Shown one piece after another: positions 24,743 to 33,255 of a stretch of 36,756 bases of DNA (positions within the stretch are counted from its first letter, which is position 1; each line of letters begins with the position of its first letter). This DNA is from Bacteroidales bacterium (GTDB lineage: Bacteria; Bacteroidota; Bacteroidia; Bacteroidales; PXBB01): positions 1 through 36,756 of the forward strand of contig JAQVVM010000047.1 in assembly GCA_028698995.1 (NCBI GenBank), written 5' to 3'. Made by a program: the position numbers and the translations under genes. The notes under the pieces are model-generated. The model did no database searches. It worked only from the letters and a program-made list of their open reading frames with translations, and was not told the DNA's origin.

Positions 24743-26062
24743 TTATTTTTGAACTGACAGTTTTTTTATTTGAATACGACCATTGCTATCCGTGATTTTC
24801 ACCATATACAATCCTGTTTTCAATTTTTCTGTATTTATTTCAACAGTATTAATACAATCTGACATACTTAAAACAGGGACTCCTGTCACACTATAAATTT
24901 CAAGGTTAAAATTATTATTACAGGAAACATTAAAAGAGCCATTTGCAGGATTTGGATAAATTGTCGGTTCTTTTGCCCCCGAAGAAAAATCCACAACAGA
25001 AGTATTACACATCACAGCATTCATTTTTTGCCATATTGTATCATTAAGCAGGCTGGCTATATCACCACTTGAAGGAGAATCCCCCATTCTTACCATTACA
25101 AGATTTTGAGAAGGAACAATATTCAATATCTGGCCATTTTTACCTAAAGCGGAAAACATGTCCGAAGGTGCAGCAGGGCTTAATGAACCATTAAATACAT
25201 ATTGAAGAGTCGGCATCATAAAAGAGTTCTTGCCGTTGAGCCACCACAAATATCCATACGATTCATTCAGCCCCTGCGATGTGTTGACCATCGCATTAAA
25301 ATAAACAGAGTCTGTCATCACCGGCGCAGCTGCCCATTTGCCTTTATTAAGTATCAGGATTCCAAAACGTGCCATACTTCTCGCTGTGCTGAAAAACACA
25401 TTGTTATATCCGACATTTACAAACATGCCTGTCATCCCCGTGTAAGCCTTAATTTTTTGATTAATATAGCTATTCAGAGTCTGCCCTGTAGCCACCTGTA
25501 TAACACCATCAAGAAGGGTATAAGGGCCGTTATGATAAGACCATCTGCTTCCTGCTGGGGCTAAATAATTCAGACATGTATCAAGGGTGCAATGATTATC
25601 AGAGACTCCATCATCCAGACCACTTGTCATTGTAAGCTGATGGCGTATTGTAATAAGTCCTTCTTGCTCAGGGAGGCAGGATGTCCACCCTGCCCCAAGA
25701 TATTTTGAAGTGCTGTCACCAATTGCCAGAAAACCTTCCTGCTGGGCAATTCCTACTGTAAAAGCGGTCAATGATTTACCTGCCGATGCCCAATACCAAA
25801 GACTATCTGCAACAAAACTTCCAAAATACTTTTCCAGTACAATTTTCCCGTCTTTGAGAACTATAAAGGCTTTGGTATTTACCTGATCAAGATAATTATA
25901 TAATAAATCAATTTCAGGCAAACACCATCCTAATGATTGGGGAGATATAGTATCCCATGTATTACCTACTAATGGTGGAAAATATAAACCCTGTGCTGAA
26001 GCACTTTGCTTAAAAGACAATACAATCAGTAAAACAAATAAAAAAAGTTTTATTTTTTTCAT
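24743..26062 (-). CDS. Secreted beta-lactamase-fold serine hydrolase with T9SS C-terminal sorting domain
   Basis: The 439-residue protein starts with a signal peptide (MKKIKLFLFVLLIVLSFKQS, then ASAQG). The catalytic domain has WYWASAGKSLTAFTVGIAQQ with the SxxK motif, a tyrosine block in RWSYHNGPYTLL (YxN-like) and later LWWLNGKNSF, as in class C beta-lactamase-like esterases and peptidases (COG1680). After about residue 355 come PTIYPNPANGSFNV, LEIYSVTGVPVL and LKTGLYMVKI with a KKLSVQK end, which is the T9SS type A sorting domain. The protein is therefore probably delivered to the cell surface or medium through the type IX system. Substrate is unknown. The ATG is at 26060-26062. No TAnnTTTG box was found upstream. 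Confidence 0.92.
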   Translation of the reverse strand: MKKIKLFLFVLLIVLSFKQSASAQGLYFPPLVGNTWDTISPQSLGWCLPEIDLLYNYLDQVNTKAFIVLKDGKIVLEKYFGSFVADSLWYWASAGKSLTAFTVGIAQQEGFLAIGDSTSKYLGAGWTSCLPEQEGLITIRHQLTMTSGLDDGVSDNHCTLDTCLNYLAPAGSRWSYHNGPYTLLDGVIQVATGQTLNSYINQKIKAYTGMTGMFVNVGYNNVFFSTARSMARFGILILNKGKWAAAPVMTDSVYFNAMVNTSQGLNESYGYLWWLNGKNSFMMPTLQYVFNGSLSPAAPSDMFSALGKNGQILNIVPSQNLVMVRMGDSPSSGDIASLLNDTIWQKMNAVMCNTSVVDFSSGAKEPTIYPNPANGSFNVSCNNNFNLEIYSVTGVPVLSMSDCINTVEINTEKLKTGLYMVKITDSNGRIQIKKLSVQK

Positions 26063-26216
26063 AAATAGCGTATTACAAACACATTGTAAATTTAGAAAAA
26101 AATGTGTTTCTAAAAGATAATTTGAATTTTCGGTTTCATCTTTTTATAAGGTGTTGATAAAATAAAGAATATGGAATTTTCACACTTCCAGAAAAATATC
26201 AGAGGCAGGCTGCAAG

Positions 26217-26820
26217 CTACGGTTTTGTCATGGAATTTGCTTTGCTTCGCCGCAAATTCACACGCCAAAACCATTTTCTTCTTTTCTTTTTGCCACGGGT
26301 TAAAACCCGTGGCTATTAACATTGTTCCCCGCTGGGGAACTTTGGGTTCATCACTGTAATATTTGTACGCCAAAACCAATAATCTTATTTTTTATACCAC
26401 GGGTTTCGCTTCGCTTCAACCGTGGTAACACATATAGCAGTCCTCCGGACTGCTTATTAGCACACTACAAATCTAAAAGGATAGAAAGAATCATTTGGCA
26501 TTCACGTTTACGAAGCGCGAAAACGGCCTATTAAAAATTTGCGTAAAAATTGAGGATTTCATTACACAACTTAAAAATCAATTTTTAGGTAGTTAAAGCA
26601 ACCAACGAGTGAGGGTGTTGTATTTATTTTCGTCAAAGAATTCATCCCCGAACGGCTTTGGTTGCGCCGGTAATGAAATCCGATTATTTTAGCAAATTTT
26701 TAAGCAGCCTTGACTTTTGCGTTACTTTGTGTCAAGACAAAGTAACAAGAAATAAAATAAATAACAGCTCTCACTTTTTTGTCGGCAAACTCCGATTCAT
26801 TTTTGAAACACAAACTTATG
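26217..26820. repeat. 604-bp tandem direct repeat, copy 1
   Basis: The same sequence recurs with an offset of exactly 604 bases at every landmark checked: the palindrome CCACGGGTTAAAACCCGTGG (26293 and 26897), CACACTACAAATC (26461 and 27065) and GTTACTTTGT (26721 and 27325). Hairpins in copy 1: CCACGGGTTAAAACCCGTGG 26293-26312; GTTCCCC/GGGGAAC 26324-26340; ACCACGGGTT/AACCGTGGT 26396-26426; GCAGTCCTCCGGACTGC 26438-26454; GTTACTTTGT/ACAAAGTAAC 26721-26746. The set resembles REP-like palindromes of Bacteroidota, though no transposase is near. Confidence 0.85.
26554..26681. repeat. 128-bp element with 12-bp inverted ends inside copy 1
   Basis: GGATTTCATTAC (26554-26565) and GTAATGAAATCC (26670-26681) are perfect inverted repeats. 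Inside them GCAACCAA (about 26599-26606) pairs with TTGGTTGC (about 26658-26665). The same arrangement occurs in copy 2 at 27158-27285. It could be a MITE-like insertion or a structured RNA; no promoter is evident. Confidence 0.5.
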
Positions 26821-27424
26821 CTACGGTTTTGTCATGGAATTTGCATGGCTTCGCAGCAAATTCAAACGCCAAAACCATTTTCTTCTTTTCTTTTTGCCAC
26901 GGGTTAAAACCCGTGGCTATTAACATTGTTCCCCTCTGGGGAACTTTGGTTTCATCAGTGTAATAATTTCACGCCAAAACCCATGATTTCTTTTCCTTAT
27001 ACTATGGGTTGCGCTTTTTTCACCCGTGTTAACAAATATAGCAGCCCTCCGGTCTGTTTATTAGCACACTACAAATCTAAAAGGATAGAAAGAATCATTT
27101 GGCATTCACGTTTACGAAGCGCGAAAACGGCCTATTAAAAATTTGCGTAAAAATTGAGGATTTCATTACACAACTTAAAAATCAATTTTTAGGTAGTTAA
27201 GGCAACCAACGAGTGAGGGTGTTGTATTTATTTTCGTCAAAGAATTCATCCCCGAACGGCTTTGGTTGCGCCGGTAATGAAATCCGATTATTTTAGCAAA
27301 TTTTTAAGCAGCCTTGACTTTTGGGTTACTTTGTGTCAAGACAAAGTAACAAGAAATAAAATAAATAACAGCTCTCACTTTTTTGTAGGCAAACTCCGAT
27401 TCATTTTTGAAACACTACCTTGTG
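26821..27424. repeat. 604-bp tandem direct repeat, copy 2
   Basis: The right part (27059-27404) differs from copy 1 at only a few bases, but the hairpins at about 26995-27058 have decayed: ACTATGGGTT ... ACCCGTGTT and GCAGCCCTCCGGTCTGT no longer pair perfectly. The GTTCCCC/GGGGAAC stem is kept with a changed loop. Partial copy 3 starts at 27425 and is lost after about 22 bases. Confidence 0.85.
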
Positions 27425-27581
27425 TTCCGGTTTTGTCATGGAATATGTAATGCATTGCAACAGATTTGTAAAATTATACAATTTTAACGCTATACCCTGA
27501 TGTTTTCAGAAGCTAAATATCTTTTATCTGACAGCCCTGTAAATGAATTTGTAAAGTCAACAACTGTAATCATTTTTTAGA

Positions 27582-27589
27582 TAATTTTG
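27582..27589 (+). promoter_or_regulatory. -7 box of mutY
   Basis: TAATTTTG matches TAnnTTTG and lies 20 bases before the ATG at 27610. No consensus -33 TTG is visible. Confidence 0.4.
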
Positions 27590-27609
27590 AGAAAAAATAA
27601 AACGTCAAA

Positions 27610-28737
27610 ATGTTTAAAGGTTTTCAAAAAGATTTGCACGAATGGTTTGATGAAAATAAAAGAAATTTACCTTGGAGACACACCTCAGACCCCTATATCA
27701 TTTGGATTTCAGAAGTTATTTTACAGCAAACTACCGTTGATCAGGGTTTAGATTATTTCAACAGATTTGTTGACAATTTCAAGAACGTATTTGAACTGGC
27801 TGCCGCTAAGGAACAAGATGTATTAAAGCTTTGGCAGGGCCTTGGTTACTACTCACGTGCACGAAACATGTATCAGACAGCAGGTATCATTGTCAGGGAA
27901 TACAAGGGTGTCTTTCCTGAAAACCATGAACAGTTAATCAGACTTAAAGGCATTGGACCCTATACGGCAGCAGCCATCCTGTCATTTGCTTTTAATAAAC
28001 CTTATCCTGTAGTTGACGGTAATGTCATGCGTGTTGTTTCACGTTTGTTTGGAATTACAGAACCAATTAACACTACTCTTGGAATAAAGGCAATTAAGGA
28101 AAAAACACATTTAATTTTTGATAAAAAAAATCCGGCAGCATTTAATCAGGCCATCATGGAATTTGGTGCGCTTCATTGCAAAGTTACTAATCCTTTATGC
28201 GATGATTGCTTTGCGAAAAAAACCTGCATCTCTTTCAATCAAAAAATTCAAAATCTTCTTCCGGTAAAGACACCAAAAAACATTAATCGACAACGGTTTT
28301 TTCTATATGTAATACCACTAATAAGGAAAGAATCAGAAGTTTATACTTTTATTAAGAAGAGGGATAAAAAGGACATCTGGTATAACCTTTATGATTTTAT
28401 ACTTTTTGAATCAGATAATGAAATTAAACCCCACAAAATTTTTAAAACCAATGATTTTTTGAACACTTTTAAATCTAACTTAAACAAAAAAAATATAATT
28501 CATACATCAAAAACAAACATTCACAAGCTGACACATCAGACCATAAACACCAATTTTATTGTTTTAGAAACCCCTGATTTTGAGCTTGATTCTCCCTATA
28601 TAAAAATTAAATTTTCTGAAATTAATAACTACCCCGTACCAAAACTGATAGAAAACATTGTGACTAAATTAGGGTCTGCTGATCCAATGGATTTCAGAAC
28701 AGCAGATCCCAATTTAATGGGGCTTTTCCACCCATAA
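27610..28737 (+). CDS. mutY: A/G-specific adenine DNA glycosylase MutY
   Basis: MutY removes adenine mispaired with 8-oxoguanine. The 375-residue protein has the catalytic Glu35 in WISEVILQQTTVDQ, the helix-hairpin-helix LKGIGPYTAAAIL, the catalytic Asp136 in VVDGNVMRV and a 4Fe-4S cluster loop at Cys190, Cys197, Cys200 and Cys206 (C-x6-C-x2-C-x5-C). A NUDIX-like C-terminal domain that reads 8-oxoG follows (from about residue 228). The last 22 or so residues (LGSADPMDFRTADPNLMGLF and HP) are encoded by a small palindromic repeat and look like an acquired tail; the core would end near PKLIENIVTK. Its 3' end overlaps convergent ispG by 24 bases. Confidence 0.96.
   Translation: MFKGFQKDLHEWFDENKRNLPWRHTSDPYIIWISEVILQQTTVDQGLDYFNRFVDNFKNVFELAAAKEQDVLKLWQGLGYYSRARNMYQTAGIIVREYKGVFPENHEQLIRLKGIGPYTAAAILSFAFNKPYPVVDGNVMRVVSRLFGITEPINTTLGIKAIKEKTHLIFDKKNPAAFNQAIMEFGALHCKVTNPLCDDCFAKKTCISFNQKIQNLLPVKTPKNINRQRFFLYVIPLIRKESEVYTFIKKRDKKDIWYNLYDFILFESDNEIKPHKIFKTNDFLNTFKSNLNKKNIIHTSKTNIHKLTHQTINTNFIVLETPDFELDSPYIKIKFSEINNYPVPKLIENIVTKLGSADPMDFRTADPNLMGLFHP
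28672..28710. repeat. REP-like palindromic repeat, copy 2 (within the mutY 3' end)
   Basis: GGGTCTGCTGATCCAATGG followed by ATTTCAGAACAGCAGATCCC forms a stem and aligns with the repeat after lpxB (23469-23503) at most positions. It begins 3 bases beyond the ispG stop on the other strand and is translated in mutY. It may serve as a terminator for ispG. Confidence 0.6.
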
Positions 28738-30522
28738 ACCGTCAGCTTTAATCAAAGTAATAAGTTTATCAATTGCATCGGTCTCGTCAATATTTTTCTC
28801 GACGGGGTTTTTGCCTCTGTAAAGATTTATTCTGCCGGCAGCATTGCCAACATATCCGTAATCAGCATCGGCCATTTCTCCAGGACCATTGACAACACAT
28901 CCCATAACACCAATTTTCAATCCCTTGAGATGACCTGTAGCTGCTTTAATTTTTTTAAGGGTATCTTCAATATTATATGAAGTTCTTCCACATGATGGAC
29001 AGGCTATAAAATCAGTTTTACTGATTCGTTTTCTTGCTGCTTGAAAAATTCCCAGAATACAACTTGACACAAATGCCAAATCTTTTCCTTCAGTTTGACA
29101 CAAAACACCGTCAATACTGTTTTCTAATATTAAATGGCCTAAAAATACAGTTTTCTTTATAAGCCAGATATCCTGCTCTTCAGCATCAAAAATGCATTTA
29201 ATAAAAACAGGCGTTTGAACACCCTGTTCTCGAAAACGTGAAATGTCTTTTAATAATTCCTTGGGATTATTATTGCTCAACACAAGACCAACATCATCTT
29301 TTTCCTTTAGCAAACCAATTAGAAATGAATTTTCACAATCATTTTTATTGCATTCAATAAAAATCTGGTTTGACGTGCTAATATGGGGGGTTTTAATAAA
29401 TGCATCAGCTTTAATTATTATGGCTGTTGAGACGTTTGATTTCCTATAATCGGTATGATTTTTTGAAAGTATATTTTCATAAGGTAAACACACAAAATCT
29501 GCAAAAGTATCTTCGGAAAATTCAAAATTTTTACTTTCTTTAGCTAATAAAACGGCTAAAGCAGGATAACATAAGGCTCTCTTCCACTTCTCTACCAAGG
29601 GACTTAGCTCAATTTTTTCAATAAAAACTTGTTCCTTTTCGGTTACATTTAAATATGTACCTCTAGGATAATTCTCAACAAGTTTTTTTGCAAAAGGTAT
29701 TTCATTTACAGGATCCTCTGTCAAAGATACCCTGATGGTATCTCCAATACCTTTTTGAAGCAATGTACCAATACCAAGAGCTGATTTAATTCTGCCGTCC
29801 TCACCCTGTCCTGCTTCTGTAACACCCAAGTGTACAGGGAAAAGCAGGTTTTCGGAAATCATTTTTTCAACGAGTAATTGGTTGGCGTTAATCATCAGAA
29901 GAGGGTTACTGGCCTTAATTGACACGACTGCATTACTGAAATTTTCTGCTTTCAGTATCTGCAGGAACTCCATGGTAGCTTCTGCCATTCCAAGTGAAGT
30001 ATTTCCGAAACGGTCAAGAATCCTATCCGACAAGGAGCCATGATTAGTTCCGATGCGAATGGCAGTTCCATATTCTTTGCAAATCTTTAAAAGAGGTCTG
30101 AGACGGGATGCCATTTTTTCAAAACCTGCAGAAAATTCTTCCTCAGAAAATTGTTTCGTATTTAACCTTCTTTTTTCTGTATAATTACCCGGATTTATTC
30201 TGACTTTTTCAATAAAACGGGCACAATATTCTGCTATATCAGGAAGGTAATGTACATCCGCTATGAGAGGAGTAATATAACCATCCTGACGTAATCTATT
30301 TTTAATTTTTAATAAATTTTCGGCCTCCTTCATACCGGGAACAGTGATTCGAACATACTCACAACCACTTTCAATGAGTGCTATGCACTGTCGAACAGTT
30401 CCCTCAAAATTCATTGTATTGGTATTAGTCATGGACTGTATCCTTACCGGATAATGTCCCCCCATATAAACACCACCAATATTAACCTCTGATGATTTAT
30501 ATGTTTTGTTATTTTTACTCAC
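28714..30522 (-). CDS. ispG: 4-hydroxy-3-methylbut-2-enyl diphosphate synthase (long form)
   Basis: IspG (GcpE) makes HMBPP from MEcPP in the MEP isoprenoid pathway and uses a 4Fe-4S cluster. The N-terminal TIM barrel shows VYMGGHYPVRIQSMTNTNTM, LIADVHYLPDIAEYCA and KVRINPGNY. The C-terminal cluster domain has FIACPSCGRTSYNIED (two Cys) and GVMGCVVNGPGEMADADYGY (third Cys plus Glu). At 602 residues it is the long version with an extra domain between barrel and cluster domain (about residues 290-500), as in Bacteroidota, Chlamydiae and plants. It overlaps convergent mutY by 24 bases and follows the lipoprotein gene by about 30 bases, so these may share a transcript. Confidence 0.96.
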   Translation of the reverse strand: MSKNNKTYKSSEVNIGGVYMGGHYPVRIQSMTNTNTMNFEGTVRQCIALIESGCEYVRITVPGMKEAENLLKIKNRLRQDGYITPLIADVHYLPDIAEYCARFIEKVRINPGNYTEKRRLNTKQFSEEEFSAGFEKMASRLRPLLKICKEYGTAIRIGTNHGSLSDRILDRFGNTSLGMAEATMEFLQILKAENFSNAVVSIKASNPLLMINANQLLVEKMISENLLFPVHLGVTEAGQGEDGRIKSALGIGTLLQKGIGDTIRVSLTEDPVNEIPFAKKLVENYPRGTYLNVTEKEQVFIEKIELSPLVEKWKRALCYPALAVLLAKESKNFEFSEDTFADFVCLPYENILSKNHTDYRKSNVSTAIIIKADAFIKTPHISTSNQIFIECNKNDCENSFLIGLLKEKDDVGLVLSNNNPKELLKDISRFREQGVQTPVFIKCIFDAEEQDIWLIKKTVFLGHLILENSIDGVLCQTEGKDLAFVSSCILGIFQAARKRISKTDFIACPSCGRTSYNIEDTLKKIKAATGHLKGLKIGVMGCVVNGPGEMADADYGYVGNAAGRINLYRGKNPVEKNIDETDAIDKLITLIKADGLWVEKPH

Positions 30523-30551
30523 CTAAAAAAATATTAGAAAAATTTAATTTA

Positions 30552-31364
30552 TTAACTGTAAATCAAAATCTTATGAGCTATCAAATTCATTAAACCATTA
30601 TAGCTCAGCAGCTTTACTAATTTTTTGTCTTCAAATTCATAGATATCTTTTCCAGAAAGTACAAGATTATGATTATAAACACTTTGTTCTCTTAATAAAC
30701 CATCACTATTAAATAAAAGAAGTTCATAACCCAGAAACACATCATTGCCATTGTAATGATCAATCCTTTTCACAGAATTATCAAACCACTCATGAATTTC
30801 ATATCTGAGTAATGCAGTTTCTCCCTTAAAATAGGATTTTCGCCAAAGTATGTCCATGCTGTCATATTCATATAATATCAGACTGTCTACAACACCTTCC
30901 TGATTTAAAAATTCCACCCTGTTACAAACTCCCGAATTATTATAAAAAAAATGAATTTCAGACGTAAGTGTTTCCCCTATATAATTCTTTGTTTGGGAAA
31001 GAAGACCGTTATTGTATGAATTTAATTCTTTTTCCAATTTGTTACTTTCTGAAATTAAAGTTTTCTTTTCAACAAGAAAGCCTTCTGAATCGTAAGAATA
31101 TTCAATCTTTTTTTTAACATTTTCATCAATATCAAAATATGTAGAAGTTAAAACAGAATCATTTTCTGTGTATTTATACCTGACATAACCTACACATTTC
31201 TGATCTTCGAATTGATAGGTTTTACAAAGCAAACCTGATTTGTCAAGATCGCAATCAAAAGCAATTACAGGATCTTTCTCACAATTTGAAAAAAAACAAA
31301 TATTGAGAAACAACAATAATATCAATATTAATAAACCCTTTCCCTTATGTTGAATCATATTCAA
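30552..31364 (-). CDS. Predicted lipoprotein with YD/RHS-like repeats
   Basis: The 270-residue protein has a hydrophobic signal segment (GLLILILLLFLNICFFSNCE) with a likely lipidation Cys in FFSNC followed by EKDP, a charged +2 region often seen on surface lipoproteins of Bacteroidota. The mature part consists of repeated short beta-strand units: IEYSYDSEGFLVEKK, LNSYNNGLLSQTKN, FFYNNSGVCNRVEF, LYEYDSMDILWRKS, LLFNSDGLLREQSV and YEFEDKKLVKLLS. These resemble YD/RHS-type repeats. No catalytic motif is visible. It lies upstream of ispG on the same strand with a 29-base gap. Function unknown, probably a cell-envelope binding or structural role. Confidence 0.8.
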   Translation of the reverse strand: MNMIQHKGKGLLILILLLFLNICFFSNCEKDPVIAFDCDLDKSGLLCKTYQFEDQKCVGYVRYKYTENDSVLTSTYFDIDENVKKKIEYSYDSEGFLVEKKTLISESNKLEKELNSYNNGLLSQTKNYIGETLTSEIHFFYNNSGVCNRVEFLNQEGVVDSLILYEYDSMDILWRKSYFKGETALLRYEIHEWFDNSVKRIDHYNGNDVFLGYELLLFNSDGLLREQSVYNHNLVLSGKDIYEFEDKKLVKLLSYNGLMNLIAHKILIYS

Positions 31365-31592
31365 ATCTTCAATTTAAAAAGAGCTAACAGCTCTGAAAAT
31401 GCGAATAAAATTAATAATTTTTCCCTAATATTAAGAAATCTGACTTTATTAAAAAAACTTATTGTCCTTTTGAAATTTTCAAAAACTTCTATATGATAAT
31501 GAATTTGTTCACTTCATAATCATTAAAATCATAGTTTGCACTTTCTTAACAGAAAAGATTTGAGGAAAATAAATCCTTTATCTAAAAAGAAT

Positions 31593-31600
31593 TACTTTTG
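31593..31600 (+). promoter_or_regulatory. -7 box of the 2-hydroxyacid dehydrogenase gene
   Basis: TACTTTTG matches TAnnTTTG, 48 bases before the ATG at 31649. No TTG is present at the normal -33 spacing. Confidence 0.4.
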
Positions 31601-31648
31601 TTAAAGAAATTTGAAACAGAGCAATAAAATACTTTCAACCATTTACTT

Positions 31649-32602
31649 ATGAAGGTACTTTTCATGGATACAGCCCATCCCATTCTTGAAGCAAAACTTC
31701 ATGAAATGGGCTTTGAGTGCGAACATTTATTATTAACAAAATTACCCATGCTTACTGAAATAATTGGTGACTATGAAGGTATCATTATCAGGAGCAAAAT
31801 AAAAATTGACAAATCCCTTTTGGATAAAGCACTTAAACTGCGTTTTATAGGGCGCATCGGTTCTGGTATGGAAAGCATTGACACAGATTATGCACAAAGT
31901 AAAGGCATCGTTTGCCTTAACTCACCTGAAGGCAACAGAATTGCTGTCGGAGAACATGCTGTCGGACTCTTGCTTTGTCTTTTAAACAAAATTGCTTTAT
32001 CCGATGGACAATTGCGCAGGGGCGTACGTATTAGGGAATCAAACAGAGGCACAGAAATTTACGGAAAAACCATAGGTATTATTGGTTACGGAAATATGGG
32101 CAGTGCTTTTGCAAAATGTCTTAGTGGTTTTAATGCCCAGGTTATCGCTTATGATAAATATAAAAGAAATTTTGGTTGTGAATGTGTTAGAGAAGTAAAT
32201 ATTGATGAGGTTTTTGAAAAAGCCGATATGCTGAGTCTTCATACACCTCTTACTGAAGAAACAACTTATATGTTTAATGACATTTTCATTCAGAAGATGA
32301 AAAAACCATTTTATCTTTTAAACACCTCCAGGGGGAAGGTAGTTGATACATCAGCCTTGGTAAATCATCTTAAAAAAGGGAAAATTCTCGGGGCAGCACT
32401 TGATGTCATTGAATATGAAAATATTTCTTTTGAGAGTTTCGAAGAATCAGATTTACCCGATGCTTACAAATTTCTTTTGGCCTCTGAAAATGTTGTAATG
32501 ACACCCCATATAGCCGGATGGACTGTAGAATCTAAAATTAAAATGGCTGAAGTGCTCGCTGAAAAAATTAAAGCCTTAGAGTTAATTCAAACTTCCTTTT
32601 AA
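31649..32602 (+). CDS. D-isomer-specific 2-hydroxyacid dehydrogenase (phosphoglycerate dehydrogenase-like)
   Basis: The 317-residue enzyme has the NAD-binding Rossmann motif in GKTIGIIGYGNMGSAFAKCL and an active-site Arg region LLNTSRGKVVDTSAL. The other family blocks are IGRIGSGMESIDTDYA near the N-terminus, LHTPLTEETTYMFN and TPHIAGWTVESKIKMAEVLA with the catalytic His. This order is that of SerA-type dehydrogenases, which oxidise 3-phosphoglycerate for serine synthesis, but lactate or glyoxylate enzymes share it. It lacks the regulatory ACT domain of longer SerA proteins. It is monocistronic. I would not fix the substrate. Confidence 0.9.
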   Translation: MKVLFMDTAHPILEAKLHEMGFECEHLLLTKLPMLTEIIGDYEGIIIRSKIKIDKSLLDKALKLRFIGRIGSGMESIDTDYAQSKGIVCLNSPEGNRIAVGEHAVGLLLCLLNKIALSDGQLRRGVRIRESNRGTEIYGKTIGIIGYGNMGSAFAKCLSGFNAQVIAYDKYKRNFGCECVREVNIDEVFEKADMLSLHTPLTEETTYMFNDIFIQKMKKPFYLLNTSRGKVVDTSALVNHLKKGKILGAALDVIEYENISFESFEESDLPDAYKFLLASENVVMTPHIAGWTVESKIKMAEVLAEKIKALELIQTSF

Positions 32603-32652
32603 TGCATAAAGGAAACAATATAAATTTACAATTCAATAAAAATAGGAATATT

Positions 32653-33105
32653 TTACCTTGCAATCGGTGAAAACTCCCTGTCAATATTTTTTTCAGGCAT
32701 CATTTCTGTTGGCTGGGGTTCAACTATTCCAGTAATTCTTAACACCACCGTAGGCTTGTTGATGGCATTCGATTGAACCACTGCGGTTTTATTGATTGTA
32801 TGGGGATGCTGTAACGTTGTGTATTTTAGAACCACTTTAGCTGTGTCTCCCGGAAGTACGGGTTCTGCATGCCAGTAAGGAGATGTGCAACCACAACCGG
32901 CACGCACATTGGTCAAAACCAAAGGCTCTTCACCAATATTTACAAAATAAAAATCAGCTATCCCATCATGACCTGATCCGGCTACAATTGTACCGTAGTC
33001 ATAAACCTCTGAAATAAATTCAATCTTAGGTCCTCTTTCATTTGTTTCTTGAGAAAATGCCAAAGAAACTTGTAGTACCAATAAAATCAAAATAAAATTT
33101 TTCAT
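32653..33105 (-). CDS. DUF1573 exported protein
   Basis: From the chosen ATG at 33103-33105 the protein has 150 residues with a signal peptide (MKNFILILLVLQVSLAFSQ). The mature part begins GPKIEFISEVYDYGTIVAGS and contains NIGEEPLVLTNVRAGCGCTS, which with PGDTAKVVLKYTT is the DUF1573 signature (an immunoglobulin-like ASH-type fold with a CGC motif). AAGGAGT lies just before the ATG, which decides this start over one at 33138 that would add 11 basic residues. Function is unknown; such proteins are abundant in Bacteroidota envelopes. It is divergent from the fibre gene. Confidence 0.9.
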   Translation of the reverse strand: MKNFILILLVLQVSLAFSQETNERGPKIEFISEVYDYGTIVAGSGHDGIADFYFVNIGEEPLVLTNVRAGCGCTSPYWHAEPVLPGDTAKVVLKYTTLQHPHTINKTAVVQSNAINKPTVVLRITGIVEPQPTEMMPEKNIDREFSPIAR

Positions 33106-33135
33106 ACTCCTTATATATTTGCCTCTAAGTAAACG

Positions 33136-33143
33136 CAAAATTA
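33136..33143 (-). promoter_or_regulatory. -7 box of the DUF1573 gene
   Basis: On the minus strand the bases read TAATTTTG, matching TAnnTTTG, 30 bases before the ATG. No consensus -33 TTG is seen. Confidence 0.4.
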
Positions 33144-33216
33144 GAGAAATATTTTTTTAAACTTATTTTTTTAGAAAATTTTAATTTTAAATATTTCATT
33201 GTTTTAAATAAACTTA

Positions 33217-33224
33217 TAAATTTG
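33217..33224 (+). promoter_or_regulatory. -7 box of the first fibre gene
   Basis: TAAATTTG matches TAnnTTTG, 31 bases before the ATG at 33256. A TTG at 33199-33201 is 15 bases upstream, nearer than consensus. It is about 75 bases from the divergent DUF1573 promoter box. Confidence 0.45.
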
Positions 33225-33255
33225 TTCTTAATAACAATATTAACACAACTCAAAT

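Larger units (their letters stand above)
26063..27609. other. 1.5-kb non-coding repeat region
   Basis: No credible gene lies here. Small frames on both strands run through palindromes and have no domain. The region is occupied by two 604-bp direct repeats (26217-26820 and 26821-27424) and the first bases of a third (27425-27446), each rich in hairpins. The last 150 bases carry the mutY promoter box. Confidence 0.75.

Noticed and set aside
26110-27450. Several 60-100 residue frames in the repeat region
   Set aside because: They are nearly identical between the two direct repeats, pass through palindromes and have no domain or start signals.
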